DNA of 64,000 nucleotides from Hypericibacter adhaerens (GCF_008728835.1 NZ_CP042582.1:248001-312000); one strand, 5' to 3'; positions 24,879 through 37,242 are shown, counted from the first letter of the stretch. Notes: generated from the sequence alone by a model not told the origin. Made by a program: numbers and translations.

Positions 24879-26060
24879 ATGCTCGAGGATGCAAGCCGGT
24901 TGGAGAAGAAATGGCTGGAGGCGGTCGCGGCCGCGTCCGGTCTGGACGCGCTCGAGACCGTGCGCGTCGAAGCGCTCGGCAAGAAGGGCGAGATCTCGGG
25001 CCTGATGAAGGGGCTGGGCGCGCTCACCCCCGACGAGCGCAAGAGCGCCGGCGCCAAGCTCAACCAGCTCAAGGACGCGGTCGCGGCCGCGATCGAGGCG
25101 CGCAAGAGCCAGCTCGCCGAGGCCGCGATGGATGCGCGCCTGCAGGGCGAGAAGCTCGACATGACGCTGCCGGCGAGCCTCGGCGCGCAAGGCCGGCTGC
25201 ACCCGATCAGCCAGACCATCGACGAGATCATCGCCATCTTCGGCGAGATGGGCTTCAAGGTCGCGGAAGGCCCCGACATCGAGGAGGACTTCTACAACTT
25301 CACGGCGCTGAACATCCCGCCGGACCATCCCGCGCGTCAGATGCACGACACGTTCTATCTTGGCCGCGCCGATGTTGCCGCGAACACCAACCATGCCGGC
25401 GGCACCGGGGTTGGTGGGGCGGCCGGTGACGCCGGCATCCAGGAAAAGAAGTTCGGCAAGGAAGCGACGCCGACGGATCTGGAGGGGCGCCGGCTGCTGC
25501 GGACCCACACCTCGCCGGTGCAGATCCGCTACATGAAATCGCACCAGCCGCCGATGCGCATCATCGCGCCCGGCCGCACCTATCGCTGCGATTCCGACAT
25601 GACCCACACGCCGATGTTCCATCAGGTCGAAGGTCTCGTCGTCGACGAGAAGACCCATATGGGCCATCTCAAGGGTTGCCTCACCGAATTCTGCCGTGCC
25701 TTCTTCGGCGTCGCGGACCTGCCCTTGCGCTTCCGCCCGAGCTTCTTCCCCTTCACGGAACCCTCCGCCGAGGTCGATATCGGCTGCTCGCGCAAAGGCG
25801 GCGAGCTCAAGCTCGGCAATTACGGCGACTGGCTCGAGATCCTGGGCTGCGGCATGGTCCATCCCAAGGTGCTGGAGATGGGCGGCATCGATCCGGCGCG
25901 CTATCAGGGCTTCGCCTTCGGCATGGGGATCGAGCGCATCGCCATGCTGAAATACGGCATCCCCGACCTGCGCACTTTCTTCGAGGCCGATGCGCGCTGG
26001 CTCGCGCATTACGGCTTCCAGCCGCTCGACGTCCCGAACCTGGTGGGGGCGCCGCGATGA
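24879..26060 (+). CDS. pheS: phenylalanyl-tRNA synthetase alpha subunit (with insertion)
   Basis: The 393-residue catalytic subunit of the alpha2-beta2 class IIc synthetase. After the N-terminal coiled-coil, motifs include [31 protein letters not shown] (motif 2 region), [19 protein letters not shown] and [18 protein letters not shown] (motif 3). The segment HDTFYL normally runs almost directly into LLRTHTSP. Here about 43 extra residues (roughly 162-204, Gly/Ala-rich) are inserted, making the protein about 35 longer than usual. The reading frame and all motifs are preserved. pheT overlaps its stop by four bases. Confidence 0.96.
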   Translation: MLEDASRLEKKWLEAVAAASGLDALETVRVEALGKKGEISGLMKGLGALTPDERKSAGAKLNQLKDAVAAAIEARKSQLAEAAMDARLQGEKLDMTLPASLGAQGRLHPISQTIDEIIAIFGEMGFKVAEGPDIEEDFYNFTALNIPPDHPARQMHDTFYLGRADVAANTNHAGGTGVGGAAGDAGIQEKKFGKEATPTDLEGRRLLRTHTSPVQIRYMKSHQPPMRIIAPGRTYRCDSDMTHTPMFHQVEGLVVDEKTHMGHLKGCLTEFCRAFFGVADLPLRFRPSFFPFTEPSAEVDIGCSRKGGELKLGNYGDWLEILGCGMVHPKVLEMGGIDPARYQGFAFGMGIERIAMLKYGIPDLRTFFEADARWLAHYGFQPLDVPNLVGAPR

Positions 26061-28462
26061 AGTTCACGCTCGGCTGGCTCAAGGACCATCTCGACACGAA
26101 TGCGGACGCGGCGGCGATCGCCGACCGGCTGACCAAGCTCGGCCTCGAGGTCGAGAGCGTCGAGGATCGTTCCAGGGATCTGGCGCCCTTCCGCGTCGCC
26201 TATGTGGTCGAGGCCAAGCCGCACCCGAACGCCGATCGCCTGCGCGTCTGCATGATCGATGTCGGCGAGGGCGCGCCGATCCAGGTCGTCTGCGGCGCGC
26301 CCAACGCGCGCACCGGCATGAAGGGCGTGTTCGCGCCGGCGGGCAGCCATATCCCGGGCACCGGGCTCGATCTCAAGAAGGGCAATATCCGCGGCGTCGA
26401 TTCCAACGGCATGCTCTGCTCGGCCCGCGAGATGGGGCTGGGCCAGGATCATGACGGCATCATCGAGCTGCCGGCGGATGCGCCGGTCGGACAGCCCTTC
26501 GCCAAGGTGATGGGGCTCGACGATCCGCTGTTCGACATCGCCATCACCGCCGACCGTGCCGACTGTCTCGGCGTGCGCGGCATCGCGCGCGACCTGGCGG
26601 CGGCGGGCCTGGGCAAGCTCAAGCCCTTCGCGGTCGAGACGATCGCGGGCAGCTTCGACAGCCCGGTCCGCTGGCAGCGCGATCTGCCGGCCAACGCCCA
26701 GGATGCCTGCCCCTATGTGGTCGGACGCTATTTCCGCAACGTGAAGAACGGACCGAGCCCGCAATGGCTCAAGGACCGGCTGGTCGCCATCGGGCTCCGG
26801 CCGATCTCGGCGCTGGTCGACATCACCAACTATGTGACCTTCGATCTGGGCCGCCCGCTCCACGTGTTCGACGCCGACAAGCTCGACGGCGATCCGACCA
26901 TGCGCTTCGCGCGCACGGGCGAGGAGATCCTGGCGCTCGACGGGCGCAGCTACCGCCTCGAAGGCGACATGACCGTGATCGCCGACCGCAAGGCCGTTCA
27001 CGGCATCGGCGGCATCATGGGCGGCGAGCATTCGGGCTGCACGCCCGACACCAAGAACGTCTTCCTCGAGGTCGCGCTGTTCGATCCTAAGCGCACGGCG
27101 GCCACCGGTCGCCGGCTCGGGATCGAGAGCGATGCGCGCTACCGCTTCGAGCGCGGACTTGATCCGGTGTCGGCCGAATGGGGTGCGGAGATCGCGGCCA
27201 AGCTGGTGCGCGAGCTCTGCGGCGGCGAGGCGAGCCGCGTCGTGAGCGCGGGCGCGATGCCCGAGTGGCGGCGCAAGCTCTCGCTGCGGACGAGCCGCAT
27301 CTTCGCGCTGGGCGGGCTCGACCTGCCCGTGGCGGAATCGAAGCGGATCCTCGAGGCCCTGGGCTGCGAGGTGACGGGCGACGGTCAGACCCTCGCCGTC
27401 ACGCCGCCCTCCTGGCGCGCGGATATCGAAGGCGAGGCCGACCTCGTCGAAGAAGTCGTGCGCGTCAAAGGCTTCGACGAGGTGCCGGCGGTGCCGCTCG
27501 AACGCGAGACACCGCTGCCCGAGCCCGCGGTCACGCTGGGCCAGCGCCGCGCGCAGCAGGCCAAGCGCATCCTGGCCTCGCGCGGGCTGCTCGAGGCGGT
27601 CACCTACTCCTTCACCTCCTCGGCGGCCGCGTCCTTCTTCGGCGGGGTGAAGCCGGAGCTCATGCTCGCCAACCCGATCTCGGCCGATCTCGACGTGATG
27701 CGGCCCTCGATCCTGCCGAACCTCGTGATGGCGGCGGCGCGCAACGCGGCCCGGGGCTTAAGCGATCTCGGCCTGTTCGAGGTGGGTCCGCAATACGCCG
27801 ACGCCACGCCCGAAGGCCAGGCCCTGGTCGCGACGGGGCTGCGCGTGGGTCAGACCGGCCCGCGCCACTGGCGCGATCGCCCCCGCGCGGTCGATGCCTT
27901 CGACGCCAAGGCCGATGCGCTGGCGCTGCTGACGGCGCTGGGGGCACCGGTCGAGAACCTCCAGGTCACGGCCGACGCGCCTGCCTGGTACCATCCGGGC
28001 CAGTCGGGCCAGTTCCGCCTGGGCCCGACCGTGCTGGCGCGTTTCGGCGCGCTCCATCCGCGCGTGACCAAGGGTCTCGATCTCGAGGGGGCGGCGGTCG
28101 CCTTCGAGGTGATGCTCGACACGATCCCGCAGCCCAAGGCCAAGGCCGGGCCGCAGCGTCCGCCGCTCAAGGCCTCCGCCTATCAGCCGGTCGAGCGCGA
28201 CTTCGCCTTCCTGGTCGCGTCGGACGTGCCGGCGGACAAGCTGATCCGCGCCGTCAAATCGGCGGAGAAGGCGCTGATCCAAAGCGTCAGCCTGTTCGAT
28301 CTTTACGAGGGCGATCGCATCGAGGCCGGCAAGAAGTCGGTCGCGATCTCGGTCACGCTGCAGCCGAGCGACCGCACGCTGACCGATGCCGAGATCGAGC
28401 AGGTCTCGGCGAAGATCGTCGCGGCGGTGACGAAGGCGACGGGCGCGGTGCTGCGATCGTAA
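26057..28462 (+). CDS. pheT: phenylalanyl-tRNA synthetase beta subunit
   Basis: The 801-residue beta subunit: EMAP/tRNA-binding domain first ([20 protein letters not shown]), then B3/B4 editing domain, B5, catalytic-like core ([18 protein letters not shown]) and C-terminal ferredoxin-fold anticodon-binding domain ([16 protein letters not shown]). It removes mischarged Tyr-tRNA-Phe and anchors tRNA. The ATG at 26057 overlaps the pheS TGA (ATGA), so the two subunits are translationally coupled. Full normal length. Confidence 0.97.
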   Translation: MKFTLGWLKDHLDTNADAAAIADRLTKLGLEVESVEDRSRDLAPFRVAYVVEAKPHPNADRLRVCMIDVGEGAPIQVVCGAPNARTGMKGVFAPAGSHIPGTGLDLKKGNIRGVDSNGMLCSAREMGLGQDHDGIIELPADAPVGQPFAKVMGLDDPLFDIAITADRADCLGVRGIARDLAAAGLGKLKPFAVETIAGSFDSPVRWQRDLPANAQDACPYVVGRYFRNVKNGPSPQWLKDRLVAIGLRPISALVDITNYVTFDLGRPLHVFDADKLDGDPTMRFARTGEEILALDGRSYRLEGDMTVIADRKAVHGIGGIMGGEHSGCTPDTKNVFLEVALFDPKRTAATGRRLGIESDARYRFERGLDPVSAEWGAEIAAKLVRELCGGEASRVVSAGAMPEWRRKLSLRTSRIFALGGLDLPVAESKRILEALGCEVTGDGQTLAVTPPSWRADIEGEADLVEEVVRVKGFDEVPAVPLERETPLPEPAVTLGQRRAQQAKRILASRGLLEAVTYSFTSSAAASFFGGVKPELMLANPISADLDVMRPSILPNLVMAAARNAARGLSDLGLFEVGPQYADATPEGQALVATGLRVGQTGPRHWRDRPRAVDAFDAKADALALLTALGAPVENLQVTADAPAWYHPGQSGQFRLGPTVLARFGALHPRVTKGLDLEGAAVAFEVMLDTIPQPKAKAGPQRPPLKASAYQPVERDFAFLVASDVPADKLIRAVKSAEKALIQSVSLFDLYEGDRIEAGKKSVAISVTLQPSDRTLTDAEIEQVSAKIVAAVTKATGAVLRS

Positions 28463-28504
28463 GGAGCGGGGCGCCGGCGCTCGTTGTCATGCCGGCGCTC
28501 TTCC

Positions 28505-28585
28505 CGTCATCCCCGCGAACGCGGGGATCCATCCTTCAGCCTGCGCTGCCGGATCGGGTTGGCCCCCCGCTTCCGCGGGGGTGAC
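28505..28585. repeat. REP-like double palindrome
   Basis: Hairpin one CGTCATCCCCGCGAACGCGGGGATCC; hairpin two CCCCCCGCTTCCGCGGGGGTGAC, in inverted orientation after a 35-base linker. Same family as 10661-10742. It lies between pheT and the convergent small gene. Confidence 0.8.
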
Positions 28586-28633
28586 AATAGGAGCAGGGCG
28601 ACGAGAGGGAACGTTGGCCCGTGCGGGTGCAAC

Positions 28634-28882
28634 TCAGTGCCGCGCGGTGCTCTGCGGCAGATAGCCCTGCTGGTCCCAGAGCTGGGCGCTGGCCCAGTCC
28701 ATCGCGTCGGTGAAGGCGCCCTCGCCGATCTTGGCGGTGAGGATGTTGCCGACCTCGCTCAAGGCGGCTTCGAGCTGATCGGCATGGTCGTCGCGGCCAT
28801 GGGCGCGCAGCAGCCGGCTCAGGGCCGCGCTGTGCATCATCCAGAGCGCGGCCATGCGCGCGGTTTCGGTCGGGTCGGTCAC
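28634..28882 (-). CDS. small hypothetical protein
   Basis: An 82-residue soluble, mostly helical protein (MAALWMMHSAALSRLLRAHG, then HADQLEAALSEVGNIL). Start assigned to GTG at 28882, which has GGAGA at proper spacing; a TTG at 28912 lacks that support. No family was recognised. It stands alone between two intergenic regions, convergent with pheT. Confidence 0.55.
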   Translation of the reverse strand: MTDPTETARMAALWMMHSAALSRLLRAHGRDDHADQLEAALSEVGNILTAKIGEGAFTDAMDWASAQLWDQQGYLPQSTARH

Positions 28883-29279
28883 GGGAGAGGGTCTCCGGTC
28901 GGGCCAATGCAATTGGCGACAAGACTATAACGGCCGCATTAACAGGCGATGAACTCGCCGAAAACCTCCCGCCCGATCAACGCGCTGCAATGCCGGCATC
29001 CGGGAGTCCGCACGACATTTTGACACAGGAACGCAACTTGCCGCCGCGCACGGCGCGCGAGTACACTTCTGCGCAACGACATCGGATCGCGCTCGCGCCA
29101 GGACGAACAGCGATCCATCGTGCCCCAGTTATCTATCGACCCCGCCCGTCACGCCCGAGCTTGCGTCTACGGGATGCCGGTCGTTCCTCGAGGAGGGCTT
29201 TCACCTTCGGGCGGCCATCATGTCGGGCGGAACCCACGTCACGCAGACTTCATGTCACGCGAAACCGGGAGACGAATCC
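28883..29279. other. intergenic region upstream of the phasin gene
   Basis: About 400 bases. Promoters for the minus-strand small gene and for the phasin must lie here. A TTTTGACA sequence near 29020 is the best -35 candidate, but no convincing -10 follows. Short reading frames in this stretch lack ribosome-binding sites and codon bias. No RNA gene was recognised. Confidence 0.35.
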
Positions 29280-29831
29280 ATGGCACGTACCACTTCCCCT
29301 GCGGCTCACACTGAAGCCTTCAAGTCGGGTGTCATCCGCACCGACATGTTGAAGGCCTCGCAGGCGGTGCCCCGCAGCACCGCCGAGACACCGTCCTCCT
29401 CCACGGATCAGCCCGACGCCGCCGCGCCGTCGGCGGCGGTTCCCACCATCGACTATGCCGCGATGGCCACCCTCAGCGGCAACGCCGTGCATGCCTTCCT
29501 CGAGACCGGCAACACCATGATGAAGGCCATGGCGGAGATGAACGAGGAGGTCGCGAGCTTCGCCAACAGCCGCTGGCGCGAGCATGTCGAACGCTCGGAA
29601 GCGCTGATGAAATGCAGCGATCCGGCCGCGGCCTTCGGCCTTCATGTCGATTTCGCGCAGAAGGCCACGCAGCAATATCTCGAGGAGGCGAGCCGGCTGA
29701 TGGCGCTGGCGACGCAGCTCTCGGGCAAATGCTGGGAGCAGCTGCAATCGAGCGCGCGCGACGCGATGGCTCCGGCGGCCGCGGCGGACAAGAACGAAGC
29801 CACGGCGGAGACGCCGCAGACCACCCACTAG
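29280..29831 (+). CDS. phasin family protein
   Basis: A 183-residue protein. After about 55 low-complexity residues it has the phasin-type helical segment (FLETGNTMMKAMAEMNEEVASF; ERSEALMKCSDPAAAFGLH; DFAQKATQQYLEEASRLMALA). Phasins coat polyhydroxyalkanoate granules; the related TIGR01841/Phasin_2 group is soluble. ATG at 29280 with GGGAGA upstream. No other PHA gene is in the window. Confidence 0.8.
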   Translation: MARTTSPAAHTEAFKSGVIRTDMLKASQAVPRSTAETPSSSTDQPDAAAPSAAVPTIDYAAMATLSGNAVHAFLETGNTMMKAMAEMNEEVASFANSRWREHVERSEALMKCSDPAAAFGLHVDFAQKATQQYLEEASRLMALATQLSGKCWEQLQSSARDAMAPAAAADKNEATAETPQTTH

Positions 29832-29859
29832 GCATCCCGGCCGCCGGGAGACGCGCCCG

Positions 29860-30417
29860 TCAGGCGGGGGCCGCGCTCAGGAGCGCGAACTGCCCCCGCC
29901 AGGCGGCGAGCCGCGTCTCGGTATCGACGGCAAGCCCCAGCTGGTGCTCGGCCAGGAGGGCCTGGTAGCAGAGCCGTGCCCGGATCGCGGCACCGTCGCC
30001 GGCAAACCGCATGGCCCGGAACAGGCCCTCGAGATAGGCGAGGCGCTGGCGGTCGATCTCCTCGAGCGTCGCGCGGATCGCGGGGTCGCTGCGGCCCCAG
30101 CCGCGCAGCGCCGGCTCCGGCGAGCGCGCGCCCTCCCGGATCACCGTCTCGATCAAGGCCCAGAGCCGTTGCTGCGGCGTGCCGCGTTGCGCCTCGACAC
30201 GGGCGATGAGCGCGCCGCCGGACCGTTCGCGCCATTGCGCCAGCATCGCGGCCAGGAGGGCGGCGCGGTCGGCGAAATAGCCGTAGCAGCTCCCCTTGGT
30301 CACCCCCAGCTCCCGGGCCAGGGCCTCGATCCGCACCGCGGCCGGACCGCCCCGGACCAGCGCCCGCCAGCCGGCCGCGATCCAGTCTTCCGCCCGATAG
30401 GTTGCCGGCCGTGCCAT
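29860..30417 (-). CDS. TetR/AcrR family transcriptional regulator
   Basis: A 185-residue repressor. The N-terminal helix-turn-helix reads AAVRIEALARELGVTKGSCYGYFADRAALL. The C-terminal ligand domain is divergent and gives no ligand clue. An ATACG-ATAC-CGTAT palindrome lies 4 bases before its start codon, suggesting autorepression. Its regulated neighbour is not obvious: the phasin converges on it and lepA diverges from it. Confidence 0.88.
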   Translation of the reverse strand: MARPATYRAEDWIAAGWRALVRGGPAAVRIEALARELGVTKGSCYGYFADRAALLAAMLAQWRERSGGALIARVEAQRGTPQQRLWALIETVIREGARSPEPALRGWGRSDPAIRATLEEIDRQRLAYLEGLFRAMRFAGDGAAIRARLCYQALLAEHQLGLAVDTETRLAAWRGQFALLSAAPA

Positions 30418-30805
30418 AAGATACGATACCGTATATTATGGCCCAAGGCTAGTGCCCGGGCCGGTTGGATATTATATACGTAATAGAATATTATGAAACC
30501 GGAGCCGCCTCCGGACCGGGCGATAGCGACGCGATGCGGCGGAAAAGCCGGCGGGGTCCTTGCGGTTGCAAGGCGGCGGGGTGGGCCCTATGTTCCTGCC
30601 CGCGCCGACGCGGCCGCGCGCGCGACTCTTACCGCCCGGACCAGCCGATCGCCGGCACCGGGCGGAGGACAGGAAGGCCGCTTCCGCCATCGCCGACGCG
30701 TTGCTCCGCCGTCGGGCCGGCCTTGCCGACCCGGCATCGGGATCGATGCCGCCCAGCCTGCTCCGCCTCGTCTCCAATCGCCGCTTCATCGCCTGTAAGA
30801 GCGCC
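30418..30805. promoter_or_regulatory. TetR-lepA divergent promoter region with candidate operator
   Basis: The palindrome ATACG-ATAC-CGTAT sits at 30421-30434 beside the TetR start codon. An AT-rich block with TATTA-TATACG-TAATA at 30470-30485 follows and is a likely promoter zone. The remainder up to lepA (30490-30805) is GC-rich. It is open in the lepA frame for about 80 codons, but without lepA family sequence, and I see no gene in it. Confidence 0.45.
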
Positions 30806-32608
<1,803 letters not shown>

Positions 32609-33339
32609 CGCCCGCTCCCGCGCAGCCGGGCCACGAGGGCCGCGCCGCTCCAAGAATTGCGACCAGGCGTGAGGTTTCGGGCAGATTCGGCGATCGGGTC
32701 GAATCGGGAAACACTCCTGTCCGATTCTTTCTTTTCGGGCGAGAACATCTTCGGCGGCTGCCCGCCTTCGCTGCGAGCGTCGGTGCCCCGGTCGCCGGCG
32801 CCTGCAGGTTGCGCTGCGGCGTGACCATAATCTTTCTCCGGATATGTGTCGGTGCCCGCCGGCAATGCAGCGGAAATCCCGATCCGCCGCCACACTGATC
32901 GCAGCGCCGACATACCCATAATTCCTATCTGGATACGCGCGGGTCCGGGCAATCGGTTGCTTGTGGGAGCGGCATCGGACAGCAATCGTGCCATTTTTCA
33001 GGGACGAACAGCCCGCGCGGCGCGACGTGCCCGTGAAAAAATTTTATCTCCCGCGCATAACCCGATACGCGCCCGCGAAAGCCGCGGAAATCGGCGGCTT
33101 GTCGCCTGTCCGTGCCATGTGCGGGAGGGCATAGGAACGAAATCCAGAGCGAGCCCGCATACATCGTTAATCATAGATTCACATACGAAAGGTGTGAATG
33201 GCCTCCGCCGACGCTAGGACCACGATCCCAGCCGGTGTCGTTTCTTGCGGGAGAGGCCTGAATGGAACTGCAGCCCATCGATGCCCCGGTGCTCACGGCC
33301 GGCAGGGATTCCGTCGCTCCGATGCCGAGCGCCTGACAC
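32609..33339. other. long non-coding stretch between lepA and the chemoreceptor
   Basis: About 730 bases (1.06 kb counting the doubtful frame that follows) with no supportable gene. Composition is mixed, with an AT-richer part around 32985-33200. An inverted repeat ATTCACA-N9-TGTGAAT at 33177-33199 is the only clear structured element; it could be a regulator site for the downstream gene. I find no tRNA, repeat or recombinase remnant here. Confidence 0.4.
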
Positions 33340-33651
33340 ATGGCGGTATTCGATCATGCGGACCACCGTCCGATGGCCGGTCGTCGCAATCGCCGGGGGC
33401 TTCGCCTCGGCTGGTACGGCCTTCTGCGCCGGATCCGGCCCGTGGCGCTCGAGCTCGGCGAGCATCTCGGGGCCTCTCTTTCTGCCGTTGCGGCCATGAC
33501 CGGTGCCTGCGACCGGCTCGCCCTGTGGGCGGAAGGCGGCGGCTGTCCCGGGATCGATGCCGAGCGCAACGCCAGCATGGCGGGTCTTGCCGGCGGCAAG
33601 GACGGCCCGGCGCCGTTCCGGCCATGTCGAGCTTCAAATCAACCAATCTGA
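33340..33651 (+). CDS. doubtful small ORF upstream of the chemoreceptor
   Basis: A 103-codon frame whose middle (about PVALELGEHLGASLSAVAAM) has GC-rich third positions like real genes, but both ends are poor. There is no good ribosome-binding site and no recognised family. It ends 18 bases before the chemoreceptor start. It may be a small protein, a decayed gene or chance. Confidence 0.25.
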   Translation: MAVFDHADHRPMAGRRNRRGLRLGWYGLLRRIRPVALELGEHLGASLSAVAAMTGACDRLALWAEGGGCPGIDAERNASMAGLAGGKDGPAPFRPCRASNQPI

Positions 33652-33669
33652 CGATGAAGGGGGAACGCC

Positions 33670-35607
33670 GTGCGTAACATGACGATCAAGGCCAGGATCA
33701 TCGGGGCCTTTTCCGCGATATTGCTGATGCTGGCGCTCGTCGGCGCCATCGGCCTCTATGCCCTGGGCAGCGTCAAGGCTGTCGCCCACGACATCGCCGC
33801 GACCTACCTGCCGAGCGTCGCCTATTCCGGCGGCATGAGCGCCGACCTCTCCCATTTCCGCATCGCCGAGGGCAATCACATCCTCGCCGCGGATGCGGCG
33901 GGCATGGACAAGGCCGAGGCCGACATGGCCGCCGCCGCCCAGGCGATGGACGAGAATCGGAAGAAATACGAGGTCCTGGCGGACAGCGACCAGGAACATG
34001 CGGCCTTGAGCGCGTTCTCCGATCTCATCGGCCAGTATCGCGACGCCAACAAGCAGATCGTCGCCTTGTCGCGCGGCGACCAGCGCGACGAAGCGATCAA
34101 GCTCTTCACCGGCGAGTCGCAGCGGCTGTTCGCCGCCGCCAGCGACCAGCTTCAGAAGCTGGTCGATCTCAATGCCGACCAGGGCAGCAACGGCGACGAG
34201 GCGGTGCTGTCGACCTTCGGACGGTCGCGCCTCATCATGCTCACGCTCATCGGCATCGGTCTTGCCGGCGCCGCTCTGCTGGCCCTTCTGATCATCCGCA
34301 GCATTTCGGCGCCGATCGGGGCGATCACCGGCGCGATGGCGAGGCTCGCGGAGGGCGAGGACAATATCGAGATCAAGGGCGAGGGACGCCGGGACGAGAT
34401 CGGCGCGATGTGGCAGGCCCTGGGCAAGCTGCGCGACGCGGTCAACAAGGCGTTCGAGCTCAGGCAGCTCGTGGAGGAACTGCCGATCAACGTCATGCAA
34501 TGCGAGCCGCGGGACTTCAAGGTCACCTTCATGAACCGCTCGACGCGCGACACCTTGAAGAAGCTCGAGAGCCTGCTGCCCTGCAAGGTCGATCAGATCC
34601 TCGGCCAGTCGATCGACATCTTCCACCGGAACCCGGAGCATCAGCGCCGCATCCTGCGCGATCCGAAGAACCTGCCCTATACCGCCAAGATCAAGCTCGG
34701 CGAGGAGAACCTGTCGCTCAACGTGGCGGCCATCATGGACCGCAAGGGCAACTATATGGGCCCGGTCCTGACCTGGAACGTGGTGACGGCGCAGGTGCAG
34801 ATGGCCAACCGCGTCAAGGAGGTGGTCGGCGTCGTCGCATCCTCGGCCTCGGAGATGGAGACCTCGGCGCAATCGATGAGCGCCACGGCCGAGGAGACCA
34901 ACCGTCAATCGACGGCGGTGGCCGCGGCCTCCGAGCAGGCCGCCACCAACGTGCAGACGGTGGCGTCCGCGGCCGAGGAGCTCTCGGCCTCGATCCGGGA
35001 GATCCAGCAGCAGATGGCCAACTCCGCCCGCATCGCGCAGCAGGCGGTGGAGCAGGTCGATCGCACCGATGCCACGGTCACGGGACTGGCGCAGGCGGCC
35101 GAGAAGATCGGCGAGGTGGTGAACCTCATCAGCGACATCGCCTCGCAGACCAACCTGCTGGCCCTCAACGCCACCATCGAGGCCGCGCGCGCCGGCGAGG
35201 CGGGCAAGGGCTTCGCCGTCGTCGCCTCGGAGGTCAAGAACCTCGCCAACCAGACCGCCAAGGCCACCGAGGAGATCGGCCAGCAGATCGCGGCGATGCA
35301 GACCGCCACCGGCGATTCCGTCCAGGCGATCCGCGGCATCGGCGAGACCATCAAGCAGATCAGCGAGGTCACCACGACGGTGGCCTCCGCGGTCGAGCAG
35401 CAGGGCGCGGCGACGCAGGAAATCTCGCGCAACGTGCAGCAGGCCGCGGCCGGCACGCAGGAGGTGTCCTCCAACATCACCGGCGTGCAGCAGGCGGCGA
35501 CGCAGACGGGAACGGCCGCGGGCCAGGTCCTGAGCGGCGCGCGCGAGCTGGCGAAGCAGGGTCAGCAGCTCAATACCGAGATCGAGGAGTTCCTGCGCTC
35601 GGCTTGA
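33670..35607 (+). CDS. methyl-accepting chemotaxis protein with PAS domain
   Basis: A 645-residue chemoreceptor. TM1 is at about residues 9-30; a four-helix-bundle-type sensor region follows to about 190; TM2 is [20 protein letters not shown]; then a HAMP domain. A cytoplasmic PAS-like domain (about 270-375, [29 protein letters not shown]) precedes the signalling domain. The signalling hairpin tip is [20 protein letters not shown] with [15 protein letters not shown]. Start is GTG at 33670 with AAGGGGGA upstream, or ATG three codons later. It should control a CheA pathway; no che genes are nearby. The extra PAS domain could sense redox state or a small molecule. Confidence 0.93.
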   Translation: MRNMTIKARIIGAFSAILLMLALVGAIGLYALGSVKAVAHDIAATYLPSVAYSGGMSADLSHFRIAEGNHILAADAAGMDKAEADMAAAAQAMDENRKKYEVLADSDQEHAALSAFSDLIGQYRDANKQIVALSRGDQRDEAIKLFTGESQRLFAAASDQLQKLVDLNADQGSNGDEAVLSTFGRSRLIMLTLIGIGLAGAALLALLIIRSISAPIGAITGAMARLAEGEDNIEIKGEGRRDEIGAMWQALGKLRDAVNKAFELRQLVEELPINVMQCEPRDFKVTFMNRSTRDTLKKLESLLPCKVDQILGQSIDIFHRNPEHQRRILRDPKNLPYTAKIKLGEENLSLNVAAIMDRKGNYMGPVLTWNVVTAQVQMANRVKEVVGVVASSASEMETSAQSMSATAEETNRQSTAVAAASEQAATNVQTVASAAEELSASIREIQQQMANSARIAQQAVEQVDRTDATVTGLAQAAEKIGEVVNLISDIASQTNLLALNATIEAARAGEAGKGFAVVASEVKNLANQTAKATEEIGQQIAAMQTATGDSVQAIRGIGETIKQISEVTTTVASAVEQQGAATQEISRNVQQAAAGTQEVSSNITGVQQAATQTGTAAGQVLSGARELAKQGQQLNTEIEEFLRSA

Positions 35608-35710
35608 ACCCCCGCCGCAAGTCGAACCGCGGACGACGCGCCCGGCCTCTTCGCGGCCGGGCGTGCTCGTCATCGGGAAGCGGTTCGAGGCAAAGGCGGC
35701 CCGGTCGCCG

Positions 35711-36052
35711 CTACTTCCCCCAGAGGCGCCGCCGGGCGGGGCGCCGTCCGAACAATGTCAGCGCCAGCCCCGGCAGGCCGAACACGGCCCAGACCGGCCA
35801 GCTCAGGATTTCGGTCAGCCCGCGCCCGAGGGGCGCCCAGAGATTCGCCAGCCAGGCGTGAAGCCGGTCGCGGCTCGCCTCATGGAGCCAGCCCCAGGCC
35901 TGGCCCAGCGAGACCACGTCCCAGTGGCCGCTCTTGAGCAGCAGCACGAGATCATGGCCCAGGAAAGCGCCGGCGATCGCCAGCAGGGCCCAGCCCAGAT
36001 AGCGCAGCGATGTCCCCATGCCCGATGTCTGTTCCCTCTTTGACAGGATCAT
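35711..36052 (-). CDS. small membrane protein of unknown function
   Basis: A 113-residue protein with two likely transmembrane segments (YLGWALLAIAGAFLGHDLVLL and PVWAVFGLPGLALTLFG) separated by an amphipathic stretch. It ends in a very basic tail (RRPARRRLWGK). A later ATG (36019) is an equally good start because AGAGGGA lies before it. No family recognised. Confidence 0.6.
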   Translation of the reverse strand: MILSKREQTSGMGTSLRYLGWALLAIAGAFLGHDLVLLLKSGHWDVVSLGQAWGWLHEASRDRLHAWLANLWAPLGRGLTEILSWPVWAVFGLPGLALTLFGRRPARRRLWGK

Positions 36053-36265
36053 GAAGGCGGGCGAGGCCCGACCTTAACGGCTTGAGGGCACAGAGGAAAC
36101 CGGCCGAAAGGTGAGCCCCCGCCGAACGATGGCGCCCGGGGTCGGTGATAACAATAGCGTGACTTGCCAAAAGAAACCGGCATGATAGCGGTAACGAATA
36201 GGACAGGGCGCGCCCGGCGGCCCCCGGCGGCTTGGGCTTGCGCATGGAAAGCAGGAGTTTTGACG

Positions 36266-36688
36266 ATGACGCGCACGACGGCGGTACCGGAATGCCCCAT
36301 GGATTGGGTGCTGCGGATCCTGATGGGCCCCTGGACCACCTACATTCTCTGGGTGCTGCTGCGCTCGGGCCCCAGCCGGTTCGGCGAGGTGAAGCGCCAG
36401 GTACCGGGCATCTCCGCCAAGGTGTTGACCGAACGGCTGCGGATGCTGGAGAGCACCGGCATCGTCGACCGCCGCTATGAGGCGACGATCCCGCCGCGGG
36501 TCACCTACAGCCTGACCCAGCGGGGCGAGGAGCTGCGGCTCGTCCTCAGCCAGCTCAACGATCTCGCCCGGCGCTGGCGGGTCGCGGACGGCAAGCCCGT
36601 TCCCGACAAGTCGCTCGACGCGCCGCTGGCCGCCGCCGCGAGCGCCGCCAAGGCGCCGGCGCCGATGCATGCGGAGCCGGCCGAGTAA
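36266..36688 (+). CDS. HxlR family winged-helix transcriptional regulator
   Basis: A 140-residue DNA-binding protein: MDWVLRILMGPWTTYILWVL, then RFGEVKRQVPGISAKVLTERL and the wing VTYSLTQRGEELR, the HxlR signature. The usual Cys redox switch may be the single Cys in VPECPMDW. The C-terminal 30 residues are Ala/Pro-rich and likely disordered. GCAGGAG precedes the ATG. The frame is open upstream, but without family sequence. Confidence 0.88.
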   Translation: MTRTTAVPECPMDWVLRILMGPWTTYILWVLLRSGPSRFGEVKRQVPGISAKVLTERLRMLESTGIVDRRYEATIPPRVTYSLTQRGEELRLVLSQLNDLARRWRVADGKPVPDKSLDAPLAAAASAAKAPAPMHAEPAE

Positions 36689-36783
36689 AGCCGGTCGCCG
36701 CCCGGGTTCCGGGCGCTCTTCGCCGGCCCCGCCTATCAGGCATATGATCGGCCTCTTTTCCGCGGTGGGAAGGGCCGATCGCG

Positions 36784-37242
36784 ATGCGCCTGACCTTGCA
36801 TACCGACTATGCGCTGCGCCTGCTGATGCTGCTCGCGGCGGAGCCCGGGCGGCGCCACACGATCGAGGAGATCGCGGCGCGCTATGCGATCGCCCGCAAC
36901 CATTTGACGAAGGTGGCCTTGCGGCTGAGCCAGGCCGGCTTCGTGCGCAGCCTGCGCGGCCGCCACGGCGGCCTGGAACTGGCGCGTCCTCCCGCGGCGA
37001 TCAATCTCGGCGCCGTGGTGCGCGCGACCGAGGATAATTTCGCGCTGGTCGAATGTTTCGACGCGGCCCGCAATGGCTGCGTCATCACCGCGGCCTGCGG
37101 GCTCAAGGGTCCGCTCCAGGAGGCGCTCACCGCTTTCCTCGCGACGCTCGACCGCTACAGCCTGGAGGATCTGGTCAAGGCACGGCCCGCGGGCCGTGCC
37201 TTGCGTCGCGTCCTGGCGGCCACGCAACCTGGAAATGCCTGA
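36784..37242 (+). CDS. Rrf2 family regulator (NsrR-like, Fe-S binding)
   Basis: A 152-residue Rrf2 protein. It starts MRLTLHTDYALRLLMLLA, with the winged helix RNHLTKVALRLSQAGFVRSL. Cys91, Cys99 and Cys105 (ECFDAARNGCVITAAC) form the three-Cys cluster site. The wording ECFD...C...AC-LKG is that of NsrR, the NO-sensing [2Fe-2S]/[4Fe-4S] repressor, though NO target genes are not adjacent. I therefore leave the symbol open. Confidence 0.88.
   Translation: MRLTLHTDYALRLLMLLAAEPGRRHTIEEIAARYAIARNHLTKVALRLSQAGFVRSLRGRHGGLELARPPAAINLGAVVRATEDNFALVECFDAARNGCVITAACGLKGPLQEALTAFLATLDRYSLEDLVKARPAGRALRRVLAATQPGNA

Noticed and set aside
33198-33677. A 159-codon frame before the chemoreceptor
   Set aside because: No ribosome site or family match, and it overlaps the chemoreceptor start; codon pattern is not gene-like at either end.
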